This document shows positions 48,300-59,987 of a stretch of DNA of 64,000 nucleotides, one piece after another. The translations under genes and the position numbers were made by a program. Position 1 is the first letter of the stretch. The number at the start of each line of letters is the position of its first letter. The stretch comes from Ceratopteris richardii (Eukaryota > Streptophyta > Polypodiopsida > Polypodiales > Pteridaceae): contig CM035441.1 of NCBI GenBank assembly GCA_020310875.1, positions 86,268,777-86,332,776 on the forward strand, read 5' to 3'. The notes under the pieces were generated by a model. It saw only the letters and a list, made by a program, of their open reading frames with translations. It searched no databases and was not told where the DNA came from.

Positions 48300-50200
48300 A
48301 TCCTTAGGTCTGGGAACAAACTAAATTCACATACTAAGCAAGACCTAGGTAGGAAAGAGATATAGATGGTAGGTATGAGGATAGGCAAGGGTGTGTGTAC
48401 ATCTTCTCCCAAGACCCAGAAAATTCAAATGACTTAGGGCAATGTGCTGACAACTTGGGAACATAACATGGGACAACCAGATTTACCTAGACCCATGAAA
48501 ACTACACTAGTACGGAGCAACAACAAGGGAGGAGGACACATGCTTCCCCAAATCCCTTTGAAAGGGAACCAGAAGGATATAATGAATTTTCACTCAGAAG
48601 AAGACATCATTGGCAACCTCAGGGTAGAATGCTTAGACCATATCAAGTAGCCAAATGCATGAAAAATCAATATGAAGGGTATTCTGATCCTCATAATCAT
48701 GCTACAGAGTTTAGGCAATTAATTAGAGCTGAGGAGGTGGAAGATTACAAAGTTCAATTTGAAGCATTTGGTATAACCCTAACAGGACCAGCGTTATCTT
48801 GGTTCATCCCTTTGAGAAAAGAAATGTACCTAGATATTGAATCCTTCCTAGAAGCCTTTATTGGGGAATTCTCAAAGACCGGAATAAAACATAGCACAGC
48901 CACTCTAATACACAGTTTTAAACAACAAAAAGATGAAAATGTCAGAGAGGCAGCCAGGAGATTTAAGCAATATATTGACAGATGTCCTAGAGAAGAAGTA
49001 CCTTCCATGGCTAGACAAGTATCCCTATTCATAGAAGGGTTAAGAAGTGCTCAATTAAGAACCCTAGTGTACTACAAGAGATGCCCTGACCTAGGAGCTT
49101 GTGTAAAAGAAGCAATAGATTTGGAAGATAACAGAGGTCAAGATCTGTTAGCATTTGATCAACCCAGATCAAATGAAGATAAAATTCCTCCAGCATAAGA
49201 ATTGGCTCAGGCCATTGCTAAAGCCCTAGAGGTAAGCACTAAAACCAATTTGATAAACTCCAGGATAAACACAAATAAAAAATGCTACAATTGTGGAGAA
49301 AGTCATCTAGTACAACATTGTCCATATCAAAAGCCTCCACATCTGCAAGATAGAAAAACACTCAAATATTGTACATTAGAGAGGAAATGGACAAATCATA
49401 CCAAGGAGGAATGCTTCTATAATAAACAACCCATAAAAGAGAGAGACTATGGGAGCCAAAGAGAATCAGTGTATATTGAGCAACCAAGACCTGTGCTTGG
49501 GCAGTAACCTCTTATACCAACAAATGTGGTACCAATCAAATACACACCAATAGAGGAGGGAAACTCAAGAACAAAGTCACCATACAAGGAAGATTATCAA
49601 TGGAATGAAGGATATCAAGAACAATGGGAAGGTTATGAATCAAGAGAACCAGCATTACAAGCCCTAGACTTGGGAAATGGAAGAATTGAGATGGACATTG
49701 CCACTTTCATGTATATAACCAATAATTATATGTCCAATCAAAAACCTCAATTCAAAGGGGGACCAAAGATAACATGTTATAGGTGTGGGGGAGATCATTT
49801 CATTAGAGACTGCCCACAACCTCCTACATTAAGAATAGAAGCAGCATATTGCAAGGATTGTGGTAGGGAGCATTTGATAAAGGATTGCCCAAAAAATCCT
49901 CAAAAACAACAAAACACACCTAATAACATACCACTAAAAGCAGTCAGTATCATGGAACAGGAAGAATTGAGTGACATTGACCAAGTAAATGTAAATGCTA
50001 TAACAAGGTCACAAACAAAACAACAAAGAACACCTAAGGAACAAAATGAAGGTTCAATCTCAAAGGTAAAGAAAAATAGACAAAAAGGGAAATGGGAGAG
50101 GAAACAAAAAATGAGTAAAAACATTGAAGAAGAAAATAGGGAACAATCAAATAGTACTTCTCCTCAAAAGACACAAACCCAGTTGGAAATAGGAAATTCA
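48300..50200 (+). pseudogene. gag: Element E gag, plus-strand copy
   Basis: Capsid-like core (VAKCMKNQYEGYSDPHNHA, FLEAFIGEFSKTGI, RRFKQYIDRCP, LFIEGLRSAQLR). Knuckles CYNCGESHLVQHC, CYRCGGDHFIRDC and CKDCGREHLIKDC are of the CX2CX3HX4C form, plus CTLERKWTNHTKEEC of the CX8HX4C form. Order and spacing match element C. The same region is present on the minus strand at 55809-57695. Confidence 0.8.
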
Positions 50201-50589
50201 CAAAGTCTAGACACTCTAATAAAAGCATACAAAGGAAGAATTCAAGAGGGGCCAAGCCCTGCTGATCATACAATGGCTTATCCTATGCCAGACTTAGAAC
50301 ATGAAAGAATGCAGAAGTGTAAACAAATCATACGGGAAGTGCAACTCAAAATGGGGGAAGAAGACAATTCTCAAAAAACAATTGAGGAATCTGAGACAAC
50401 AAAAACAAGAGGAAATAGTATCAGGGAAGAAAACCCACAAGTAACATTCCAGGTGAATATAGGTAAACAATGCACAATTCTTTATCATACCACATGGGAA
50501 GAGTTAATGAAACAAAATCCTCACCTACAGAACCAACTGAAAAAATGGGAAACAACATCAGAAAATATTCACCCACAACTACAGGAAAT

Positions 50590-51020
50590 GGAGGAGTTGT
50601 GGTATATTCCCATTGATAAGATAGGAGGATATTGTGAAGGAGAAGAGGGAAATTCAAACCTAAAAATACAATTTGGTAAAAACCAGGCCAAAGCTATTTT
50701 GGATAGTGGATCAGGAGTGGCCATCATGACTAAACAAACTTGGGAGAAATGGGGAAAAAATGAATTATTATCCACAAAAATGAGATTGCAACTTGCAGAT
50801 GGACACATAGAAAAACCCCTAGGAATATGGGAAAAAGTGATTGTGGACATATGTGGAATAGAGATAGAACATACCTTTGCTATAGTTGAATTCCCACAAT
50901 CCACTTCATATGAAATTATCCTAGGAAGACCATTCATGAGACAAATGCAGATTGTGCAAGATTGGGGTAATGATTGCTTATACCTGCAGAGCAAAGGAAG
51001 AATAACCAAAGTAAATCTAA
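50590..51020 (+). pseudogene. pro: Element E first aspartic protease
   Basis: KAILDSGSGVAIMTKQTW (D-S-G turn) near 50690, then LQLADGHIEKPLGIW and IILGRPFMRQMQIVQDWG near 50920. Homologous to the element C protease at about 25200-25510 and in the same order ahead of RT. Confidence 0.8.
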
Positions 51021-51699
51021 GAAATGGGCACTACTGTGACATATCTCCTCAAGAATGGTATAAAATTCATCAGAATCAAGAGTTGAGTGAGGAATCAGAG
51101 ATAGAAGACCAGGATGAGGCTGAATCATCAGTATGGAAGTGCAATATGATCAGAAATCTTACCAGTAGGAAAAGGAGATTAAGAAGAGAGGATTGTGTGG
51201 AAGGAAGGAAGTTACAAGATGAGAATTATGTACCACAGCAATTCAAGGATGAGGAATTTGAGCCCTATGGGTGGAATCAAATCTTGGCTACCATGGATCT
51301 AGCCAATGATGAATATGCAGGAGTGGAATTTCAAAATGAAGAAGGATATGATGTTTTTCAAATTGGAATACAAATGATAAAGGTATCCAGAATAGAAGAG
51401 GACATAGAAGAAGAAATGATATTAGAAAAAGGGAAGATACAATTTTTGGAGGAAGTAAAAGCTGAAGATGCTATTAAGGATAAAATCTCAGGCAAGTACA
51501 AGAAAAATAAACACAAGGAAATAGAAGAAAATCAGGAGAATGAGAAGAAGACAAGGGAAATGAACAAAGATCAATAGTTTGATGTACCAGAAAATTTCAA
51601 GACTTATGAAGTAGAAAACAAACTACTTCTCAAGAGGAAATCAAAGAGGGAAAAGAAGAAAGGAGAGGCTTATGATAATGAGGAAGAAACCAAAAAGAT

Positions 51700-53370
51700 C
51701 ATGATCACTCAGGAGGAGGGAGAAGAAAGACACATTGTAGTGGCTGATGACAAGACTACTCAAGAAGAGGAGGCACTAAGAAACTTGGCAAGAAATTATA
51801 GGGATGTATTTGCTTATAGCTATAAGGACTTGAAAGGTATTGATCCTAAAATCTATGAGCATAAGATTCCTATTACACCTGAAGCAAAACCTAGTAAACA
51901 GAGACATTACACATTCAATGATAAATACTATGCTAAGATAAAGGAAGAAATTGACAAGCTATTAGCTCCCAATTTCATTTATGAAATTGAGTATACAGAA
52001 TGGATATCTCCTATAGTTGTGGTACCAAAAAAGAATGGGAAACTTAGGGTATGCATTATCTTGAAGAAGGTAAATGCAGCAACTATAAAGGATAACTATC
52101 CACTGCCTATAACAGATCATCTTCTAGAAAGAGTTGCAGGGAAGGAGGTTTATAGTTTTTTAGATGGTTTTCAGGATACAACCAGGTCCCCATAGCATTG
52201 GAAGACCAACATAAAACTGCCTTCTCCACAGAATGGGGAATTTATGCCTTTAGGGTTATGCCCTTTGGGTTAACCAATGCTCCAGCAACTTTTCAGAGGT
52301 TGATGTGTCATATCTTCAAAGAGTTCCTGAGAAAGGTAATGGAAATCTATGTATATGATCTTTGTACTTTTGCATTAAAAAGACAAGATCACTTGCAGGA
52401 TTTAGAAAATATATTCAGGAAATGCAGAACCTACAGAGTATGTTTAAATCCAGAAAAATGTGTATTCTTTGTAAGACAAGGAAGAATGTTGGGTCACATA
52501 GCCTCTCTCTTTTATGGAATTTCAACTGATGAGAAGAAAATAAAGGCCATAATAGAGCTTCCAAGACCAACAAGTGTAAAGGAACTTCAAACTTTCATGG
52601 GACATTGTGGGTACTATAGGAAATTTGTACACAAATTTGCTAACATAGCCAAACCCTTATATGCCCTAATTACAAAGTTTGAGTGGACTAAGGAGTGTGA
52701 CCAAGCCTTGAAACTCTAAAAACTTGTTTGGTAACAGCCCCAATTCTGAAAACACCTCAATGGGATAAAATTTTTCATGTACATGTGGATGCTTCAAATT
52801 ATGCTTTGGGATGTGTGTTAGCACAACCAATAGAAGGAAGCAAGTTAGATTTTCCAGTGGCCTATGCTAGTAGAAAATTCAATCTAGCAGAGAAAAATTA
52901 CACAACCACTGAAAGAGAGGGATTGGACATGGTATTTGCTGTAAAAAAATACAGACATTACCTTTTGGCCAACAAGTTTAAGTTCTTTGTAGACCATCAA
53001 GCTTTGTTATATTTGGTAAATAAACCTTGTCACACAGGGAGAATAGTCAGATGGTTTCTTTTGCTAATGGAATTTGAGTTTGAAGTGGTGGTCAAACAAG
53101 GGAAAACACACTTAAGAGCAGATCATTTATCTCGAATTCAGTCTAAAGAACCCAGTTCACCTTTAGATGAAAATCTGCCAGACACTTATCTGTTTAAGGT
53201 AGAGAGTGTCCCTGAGTGGGCCATGACCTTAATACCACTATTGACCATGGGACCTTGCAGAACAGCTGGGAACAATGCACACTTAGTATTGCAAAGCACG
53301 AACTTTATGTTACTAGCTGGGCATTTGTACCATCTCAACCACACAGGCATATTAGAATATTGCACTCCTT
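51700..53370 (+). pseudogene. pol: Element E reverse transcriptase and RNase H
   Basis: RT blocks: YRDVFAYSYKDLKGIDP, WISPIVVVPKKNGKLRVCI, NYPLPITDHLLERV, then [37 protein letters not shown] and FMGHCGYYRKFVHKF. RNase H: FHVHVDASNYALGCVLAQP, EKNYTTTEREGLDMVFAVKK and DHQALLYLVNKPCHTGR. Ty3/Gypsy order. Close to element C over its whole length. Confidence 0.85.
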
Positions 53371-53462
53371 AGGAAGAGCAACACGAATATCTGAGGAGAG
53401 CTCATCATTAGAACCCTTGCACTCATGCTTCTAGGGTAGTCACCCTAAGTAATCTCAATAGG

Positions 53463-54830
53463 ATGGGGGTACATTGGCCTAATAAGATTCAAGATGTAAC
53501 AAAATACATTGCTAATTGCAGGAAGTGCCAAATATTGCAAGATTCAGAATTCATAACTCTATATTGGTTCCAGAAAAATCCAGATTGGAGTGAAAATATC
53601 ATTGAAGAATTGAGAAGGAAAAAGAAAGGAAAACAAGTGATAGCTGGTACAGATTCAAAAAATTTACAAGTAATCTCTGAAGAATATCAATTGATAGGAG
53701 AACAGTTGTATAAGAGAGGAATGGATGGATACCTAAGAATTTGTGTTCCTGAGAATAAATATGTGGAAATGTTGGAAATGGCACACTCTGGAGTGGCAGG
53801 AGGACACTTCTCAAGTGACAGAACTGCTAAACTCATTTTATATTCTGGCTTTTGGTGGCCAACTCTATTTCCTGATACAAGAACCTATGTAAAAAGGTGT
53901 GATGTCTGTCAAAGGGTAAGTCAACCAAATAGAAGAAATGATATGCCATTAGTTCCATTAATCTCAACCAGAGCCTTTTGTAAATGGGGGTTGGATTTCA
54001 TTGGACCTATACATCCCCCAGCAAAACAATCCCATGCTGAATACATCATAGTGGCTACAGACTACCTGACAAAGTGGGATGAGGCCAAAGCCACAAAAAG
54101 AAATGATGCTCATACTACTGCCAGATTCCTATATGAAAACATTATCACCAGATTTGGACTTCCAATTGAACTAGTAAGTGATAGGGGGACCCATTTTGTA
54201 AACCAAATCATAGAAAACATCACTGAATATTTCCTGATCAGTCATAGAAAGTCAGCCCCATATCACCCACAAGCCAATGGGTTAGCAGAAAGTACCAATA
54301 AAGTGCTTTGTATTGTATTATCAAAACTAGTAAACACAAACAGGAATGATTGGGATTTACAACTTAATCATGTCCTATGGGCTTATAGAGTGGCTTATAA
54401 AACTGCAATAGGAAACACACCATTCAATCTAGTATATGGACAAAATGCAGTTTTACCTATGGAATTCCTCATTCCAACATTAAAAGTAGGAAGTCACTAC
54501 AATTGGACTAGACATGAACTATCAGAGAGAGTAATGGAATTGGAAAAGTTTGGAGCATCTAGACTCCAAGCCATTATGAGTTTATATGTGGACAAGAAAA
54601 GGCAAAAAGCTTATCATGATGTTCACATAAAAGAGAAAGATCTACAGGTAGGAGATCTAGTGTTGGCTTACACAGTCAGAGAACATCAGAAAAAGTTCCA
54701 GAAAAAAGGACATGGACCATATATTATACATCAAATAAGCAACAGTGGAGCCATTCAACTAGCTAACATAGACGGAGAAATCATGCCAAACTTCATAAGT
54801 GGATGTAGAGTTAAGAGGTATGATTGCCCA
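53463..54830 (+). pseudogene. int: Element E integrase
   Basis: Zinc-binding region (HSGVAGGHFSSDR, VKRCDVCQ), DDE core (WGLDFIGPI, SDRGTHFVNQ, YHPQANGLAESTNKVL) and C-terminal domain (LQVGDLVLAYTVREH, FISGCRVKRY). No chromodomain follows. The coding flows on towards the second protease-like domain. Confidence 0.85.
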
Positions 54831-54837
54831 TTAACTG

Positions 54838-55412
54838 TTGATGAATGGAGAAAGAGAAGAGGAAGACATTAGAAAAGAAGCTCAACAGGAAGCTATGGAA
54901 AGGATAAGAAAAATCAAAGAGCTTAGGGAAGTCTGTCTGTGTGAAACTCCTCTCAAACCAAAGGAACATGTCCCGGTGATGATAATGGATTTTCAAAATG
55001 AAATCATTAGGGTTTTGATAGATCCTGGAGCACAAGTAAATATGATTAGTTAGCTTTGGTAAGTAAATTCAACATAAAAAGAACTAAAAGTAGAACCCTA
55101 ATCAAAACTTTGGAAGGTCAAATAGTACAGAGCATGTCTTCATTGTCTATTGAAGTAAAGTTCAATGAAGAATATATGAAAATAGACTGTGAAGAATGGC
55201 CAGATCATTTGATGGCTGAAAAAGTGATTTTAGGTCAACCATGGCTCCAACAAGGTAAAGTGATTTTGGATTTTGAAAAAATGGAGCTTAAATTGAACTT
55301 AAATGACAAAAGGTTTTTAATATTTTTATTGAGTAATGAAAAACAGGAAATTCAATCAGATATGCATGATATAAACTTAGAAGGATTCACTTTTGCATTT
55401 GAAGATACATAG
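54838..55412 (+). pseudogene. Second aspartic-protease-like domain of element E
   Basis: After the integrase: VPVMIMDFQNEIIRVLID in the position of a protease N-half, a middle resembling STLE-type loops (KTLEGQIVQSMSSLSIEV), then KVILGQPWLQQGKVILDFEK with the ILG-x-P/D-W second-half signature. It stands in the same place as element C's 36340-36740 domain, which argues that a second protease-like domain is a lineage trait. Confidence 0.6.
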
Positions 55413-55510
55413 ATATTACCAATACAAATGTTAAATGATCAAGCTTCATGTAATCAAAATCAGCAAACGATTGGAAGAACAAAGAAGGGTGGAGAGATAG
55501 GAAGAAGATG

Positions 55511-55805
55511 GCTTCTAGTTGTTTGTCCTCTTTGCATTCACTCTCCTCTTCCTCTTCTTCTTCATATTCTATAATCTTGGCCTTGTTTTCTTCATTGCTT
55601 GGATGAGTTTCCAGTGTTTCTGAATATGCCATGTCTTCTTGAGCACCTAAATTCTTCTGCTCTAAAACATCTGAAGTCAGCTTTATTTCCTGTACCTTTT
55701 CCTTCTCCATCACATGTTGCTTCTCTTCAGAGAGGTGTCCTTCCTTTATTTGTATCTCCTTTTCCTGGCTTAGAGTTTCCTGAAACAGAGTATATTCAAC
55801 TTCCT
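55511..55805 (-). repeat. 295-bp direct repeat of 43229-43523
   Basis: Nearly identical copy of a piece of the third coding region's coiled-coil part, in the same orientation as the original, wedged between the two gag blocks. Confidence 0.85.
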
Positions 55806-55808
55806 TGC

Positions 55809-57695
55809 TTAGACTGCTTTTAGTGGTATGTTATTAGGTGTGTTTTGTTGTTTTTGAGGATTTTTTGGCCAATCCTTTATCAAATGCTCCCTGCCACAAT
55901 CCTTGCAATATGCTCCTTCTATTCTTAATGTAGGAGGTTGTGGGCAGTCTCTAATGAAATGATCTCCCCCACACCTATAACAGGTTATCTTTGGTCCCCC
56001 TTTGAATTGAGGTTTTTGATTGGACATATAATTATTGGTTATATACATGAAAGTGGCAGTGTCCATCTCAATTCTTCCATTTCCCAAGTCTAGGGCTTGT
56101 AATTCTGGTTCTCTTGATTCATAACCTTCCCATTCTTCTTGATATCCTTCATTCCATTGATAATCTTCCTTGTATGGCGACTTTGTTCTTGAGTTTCCCT
56201 CCTCTATTGGTGTGTATTTGATTGGTACCACATTTGTTGGTATAGGAGGTTGTTGCCCAAGCACAGGTCTTGGTTGCTCAATATACACTGATTCTCTTTG
56301 GCTCCCATAGTCTCTCTCTTTTATGGGTTGTTTATTATAGAAGCATTCCTCCCTGGTATGATTTGTCCATTTCCTCTCTAATGTACAATATTTGAGTGTT
56401 TTTCTATCTTGCAGATGTGGAGGCTTTTGATATGGACAATGTTGTACTAGATGACTTTCTCCACAATTGTAGCATTTTTTATTTGTGTTTATCCTGGAGT
56501 TTATCAAATTGGTTTTAGTGCTTACCTCTAGGGCTTTAGCAATGGCTTGAGCCAATTCTTCTGCTGGAGGAATTTTATCTTCATTTGATCTGGGTTGATC
56601 AAATGCTAATAGATCTTGACCTTTGTTATCTTCCAAATCTATTGCTTCTTTTACACAAGCTCCTAGGTCAGGGCATCTCCTGTAGTACACTAGGGTTCTT
56701 AATTGAGCACTTCTTAACCCTTCTATGAATAGGGATACTTGTCTAGCCATGGAAGGTACTTCTTCTCTAGGACATCTGTCAATATATTGCTTAAATCTCC
56801 TGGCTGCCTCTTTGACATTTTCATCTTTTTGTTGTTTAAAACTGTGTATCAGAGTGGCTGTGCTATGTTTTATTCCGATCTTTGAGAATTCCCCAATAAA
56901 GGCTTCTAGGAAGGATTCAATATCTAGGTACATTTCTTTTCTCAAAGGGATGGACCAAGATAACGCTGGTCGTGTTAGGGTTAGACCAAATGCTTCAAAT
57001 TGAACTTTGTAATCTTCCACCTCCTCAGCTCTAATTAATTGCCTAAACTCTGCAGCATGAGCATGAGGATCAGAATACCCTTCATATTGAGTTTTCATGC
57101 ATTTGGCTACTTGATATGGTCTAAGCATTCTACCCTGAGGTTGCCAATGATGTCTTCTTTTGAGTGACAATTCATTATATCCTTCTGGTTCCCTTTCAAA
57201 GGGATTTGGGGAAGCATGTGTCCTCCTCCCTTGTTGTTGCTCTGTACTAGTGTAGTTTTCATGTGGTCTAGGTAAATCTGGTTGTCCCATGTTATGTTCC
57301 CAAGGTCCTTTGTCAGCACATTGCCCTAAGTCATTTGAATTTTCTGGGTCTTGGGAGAAGATGTACACACACCCTTGCCTATCCTCATACCTACCATCTT
57401 TGAACTGAGCTATTGGTGTTATGTTTAGGGGAACTTCCAAGTTTCTCAATCTAATGAGAAACTTATGCATTCCATCCTGATATACATAGGTGCCAAACCT
57501 ATTTGTATACATGTATTTGAGGATATTTCTATAATCCCTAGTTTCAATGGGCTCATTTGTTTCATTTAAATTTTCCATGTTGTTTCCTTGCCCTAAATTT
57601 CTTTTTTGGACTTCCCTTTCCACTGACTCTATCTCTTTCCTACCTAGGTCTTGCTTAGTATGTGAATTTAGTTTGTTCCCAGACCTAAGGATCAT
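55809..57695 (-). pseudogene. gag: Element E gag, minus-strand copy
   Basis: Starts MILRSGNKLNSHTKQ and includes the N-terminal module FKDGRYEDRQGCVYIF (compare KFENGAYLDKEGTIYVV in element C), the capsid core, and the same four knuckles as the plus-strand copy. An internal Met (MENLNETNEP) is an alternative start. It directly follows the minus-strand hairpin array, so array plus gag is a unit present twice in opposite orientation. Confidence 0.8.
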
Positions 57696-57705
57696 TCACC
57701 TAATC

Positions 57706-58178
57706 TTCACGATTCTGTGGTCAGAATCGTGTTTTTCATGATTCTGTGCTCCAAATCGTGTTTCTCACGATTTTCTAACTAAGCTAGTGTTTTTTCACGA
57801 TTTTATGACTAAAATCGTGTTTTTCACGATTTTCTACTCGAAATCGTGTTTTTCACGATTTTGTGTTCAAATTGGTGTTTTCCACTATTCTGTGTTCAAA
57901 ATCGTGTTTTTCACGATTTTGTGTCAAAACTCGTGTTTTTTCACGATTTTCTACCCAAAATCGTGTTTTTTTACGATTTTGTGTCCAAAATCGTGTTTTT
58001 CACGATTCTGTGTCCAAAATCGTGTTTTTCACGATTCTGTGTCCAAAATCGTGTTTTTCACGATTTTGTGTCTAAACTCGTGTTTTTTCACGATTTTCTA
58101 CCCAAAATCGTGTTTTTTACGATTTTTGTGTCCAAAATCGTGTTTTTTCATGATTTTGTGCTCACAATCGTGTTTTTC
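57706..58178. repeat. Tandem hairpin array, minus-strand copy
   Basis: About 15 units of the same 29-bp hairpin repeat as 47308-48290, in opposite orientation, again right before gag in gag's direction. Confidence 0.9.
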
Positions 58179-58180
58179 GT

Positions 58181-58978
58181 CAATAGATCATCTTTTAGAA
58201 TTGGAAGTGCTAAAATTTTTGTAAATTGGTAGTTGCTCATTTCATTTTTTGAAGTAAAAGTGCAGGTGTGTGAAAAATTTGAATCAAGAAAGCTAAAGAT
58301 GAGGTAACATGTGTCTATTCTTGCATTTTTAGAGTTCTTTTTGACCAAGTACTAGGCAATATTGTTGATCTTGGGAAGATAACATGGTTGCACTAAGGAA
58401 AAGTCAGGTAAAGTAGCTAGATGCAAGTAGAAAAGATTCATTTGTTAACCAAATCAAAGCATAAATCTTGAGAAACAAAGCTGATCTGCATTTTGAAAAG
58501 AAATGTGTGTTTGAGTTTATCTTTGCAAAAATTGATACTTGCATTTCATAGCACATTTTCTTAGCTATCAAGACAGTTCATGAGAAAAACTTTCCAAAGA
58601 AAATGTGCTATGAAATGCAAGTATCAATTTTTGCAAAGATAAACTCAAACACACATTTCTTTTCAAAATGCAGATCAGCTTTGTTTCTCAAGATTTATGC
58701 TTTGATTTGGTTAACAAATGAATCTTTTCTACTTGCATCTAGCTACTTTACCTGACTTTTCCTTAGTGCAACCATGTTATCTTCCCAAGATCAACAATAT
58801 TGCCTAGTACTTGGTCAAAAAGAACTCTAAAAATGCAAGAATAGACACATGTTACCTCATCTTCAGCTTTCTTGATTCAAATTTTTCACACACCTGCACT
58901 TTTACTTCAAAAAATGAAATGAGCAACTATCAATTTACAAAAATTTTAGCACTTCCGACTCTAAAAGATGATCTATTG
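58181..58978. repeat. 382-bp perfect-length foldback in element E leader
   Basis: Arms 58181-58562 and 58597-58978 are reverse complements with about four mismatches, around a 34-bp spacer. The right arm continues the leader from the primer site. The left arm leads into the hairpin array. Confidence 0.92.
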
Positions 58979-59124
58979 CTTTCTTTTCCCAAAAGACAAA
59001 CAAAGACATCTACCTTTTCATGTTCACATTTCTTGATTAAAGAGTGTTACCTTTTCCATGTGTTTGTTACCATCATCAATAGAATATCCAGCAAGGTCCA
59101 ACTTCAATGAAGCTTTTGAAATAC

Positions 59125-59147
59125 TCCCCGGCAACGGCGCCAAAAAA
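59125..59147 (-). other. Primer-binding site of element E
   Basis: On the minus strand TGGCGCCGTTGCCGGGGA lies a few bases after the 5' LTR. This is the site commonly seen in plant Tat/Athila-type Gypsy elements; I did not verify the tRNA. Confidence 0.85.
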
Positions 59148-59982
59148 TGTTTGTTATTGACCTTTGGAGTTGTCCTCTCCAATCATTTAGCATAAAGAAT
59201 CAACAATACATCTTTATTTTGTCAATCCTAGAAGTATTCATGAGACCACAGCCCCTTCAAGATGATAGAATCCAAGAAATAAGAGAATAATGGCTGGATT
59301 TCTGAGAATGGTGAAAATGAAGAGGAATTTCTAGGGTTTGGATTATCTTGAGTAAATCTCCACCATTTTCCACAATCTTGGTGTCTAATACATGCTATTT
59401 TATCAGCAGAACACAATTATGAAGTCAAAACTCAAAAATATCACCTGCACCATACAGACGAGACAATCGCGATTCTGTGAAAACAGACGATTTTCATCTC
59501 CAGCACCATTCTTCATCAACTTATCACTCAACACATCAGTATTCAGCTCTCTTCATACACATTCAACAGATTTACACAATAGAAGCTCACAAATCTCCAT
59601 AGATACACAAGAATTAGACTCACAAATCAAAGAAACCACACAAAGAGGAGAAAACACGATTTTCAGCAAAAAACTCCTTCTCTATTCACTTGGATAGCAT
59701 GTGAAAAAATGATTAACCAACCCCCTCATAATAGAGGAAATTATCTTATATACATTTTCAAGTGTCCCTTTTCACACTTGAATTTTGGTCTTTTCCTCTA
59801 TTTTTCTAAAAATATGCTATCTAGGAGTTTACAAAAATTCTAGAAAAATTACATAAGATTCTATCCTACATAAGGAAGACTCTTCCTTATTTTTACAACA
59901 GTTGTATAAATATTTTTACAAGTTTTTGTCATTTTACAATTATTTTTCTTCAAAAAGGCTTCCAAAAATACATCTTCTAACA
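59148..59982 (-). repeat. 5' LTR of element E
   Basis: Same 835-bp length as 40418-41252, with about 6 differences. A TATA-like stretch lies near 59741-59751. Followed by target duplication ATGAG. Confidence 0.93.
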
Positions 59983-59987
59983 ATGAG

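Larger units (their letters stand above)
40418..59982 (-). mobile_element. Element E: large Gypsy with oppositely oriented inner blocks
   Basis: A single 19.6-kb insertion: two 835-bp LTRs in the same orientation, target duplication ATGAG at 40413-40417 and 59983-59987, a primer site next to the right LTR and a purine tract next to the left one, so the element reads on the minus strand. The LTRs differ at about 6 sites (0.7%), so it is young. The third coding region (45815-41323) and one gag copy (57695-55809) lie on the minus strand. A second gag with full pol and a leader array lies on the plus strand (about 46510-55412). The two gag/leader blocks form a long inverted repeat. The primer site resembles plant Tat/Athila-type elements. 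It is broken in roughly ten places. Confidence 0.9.
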
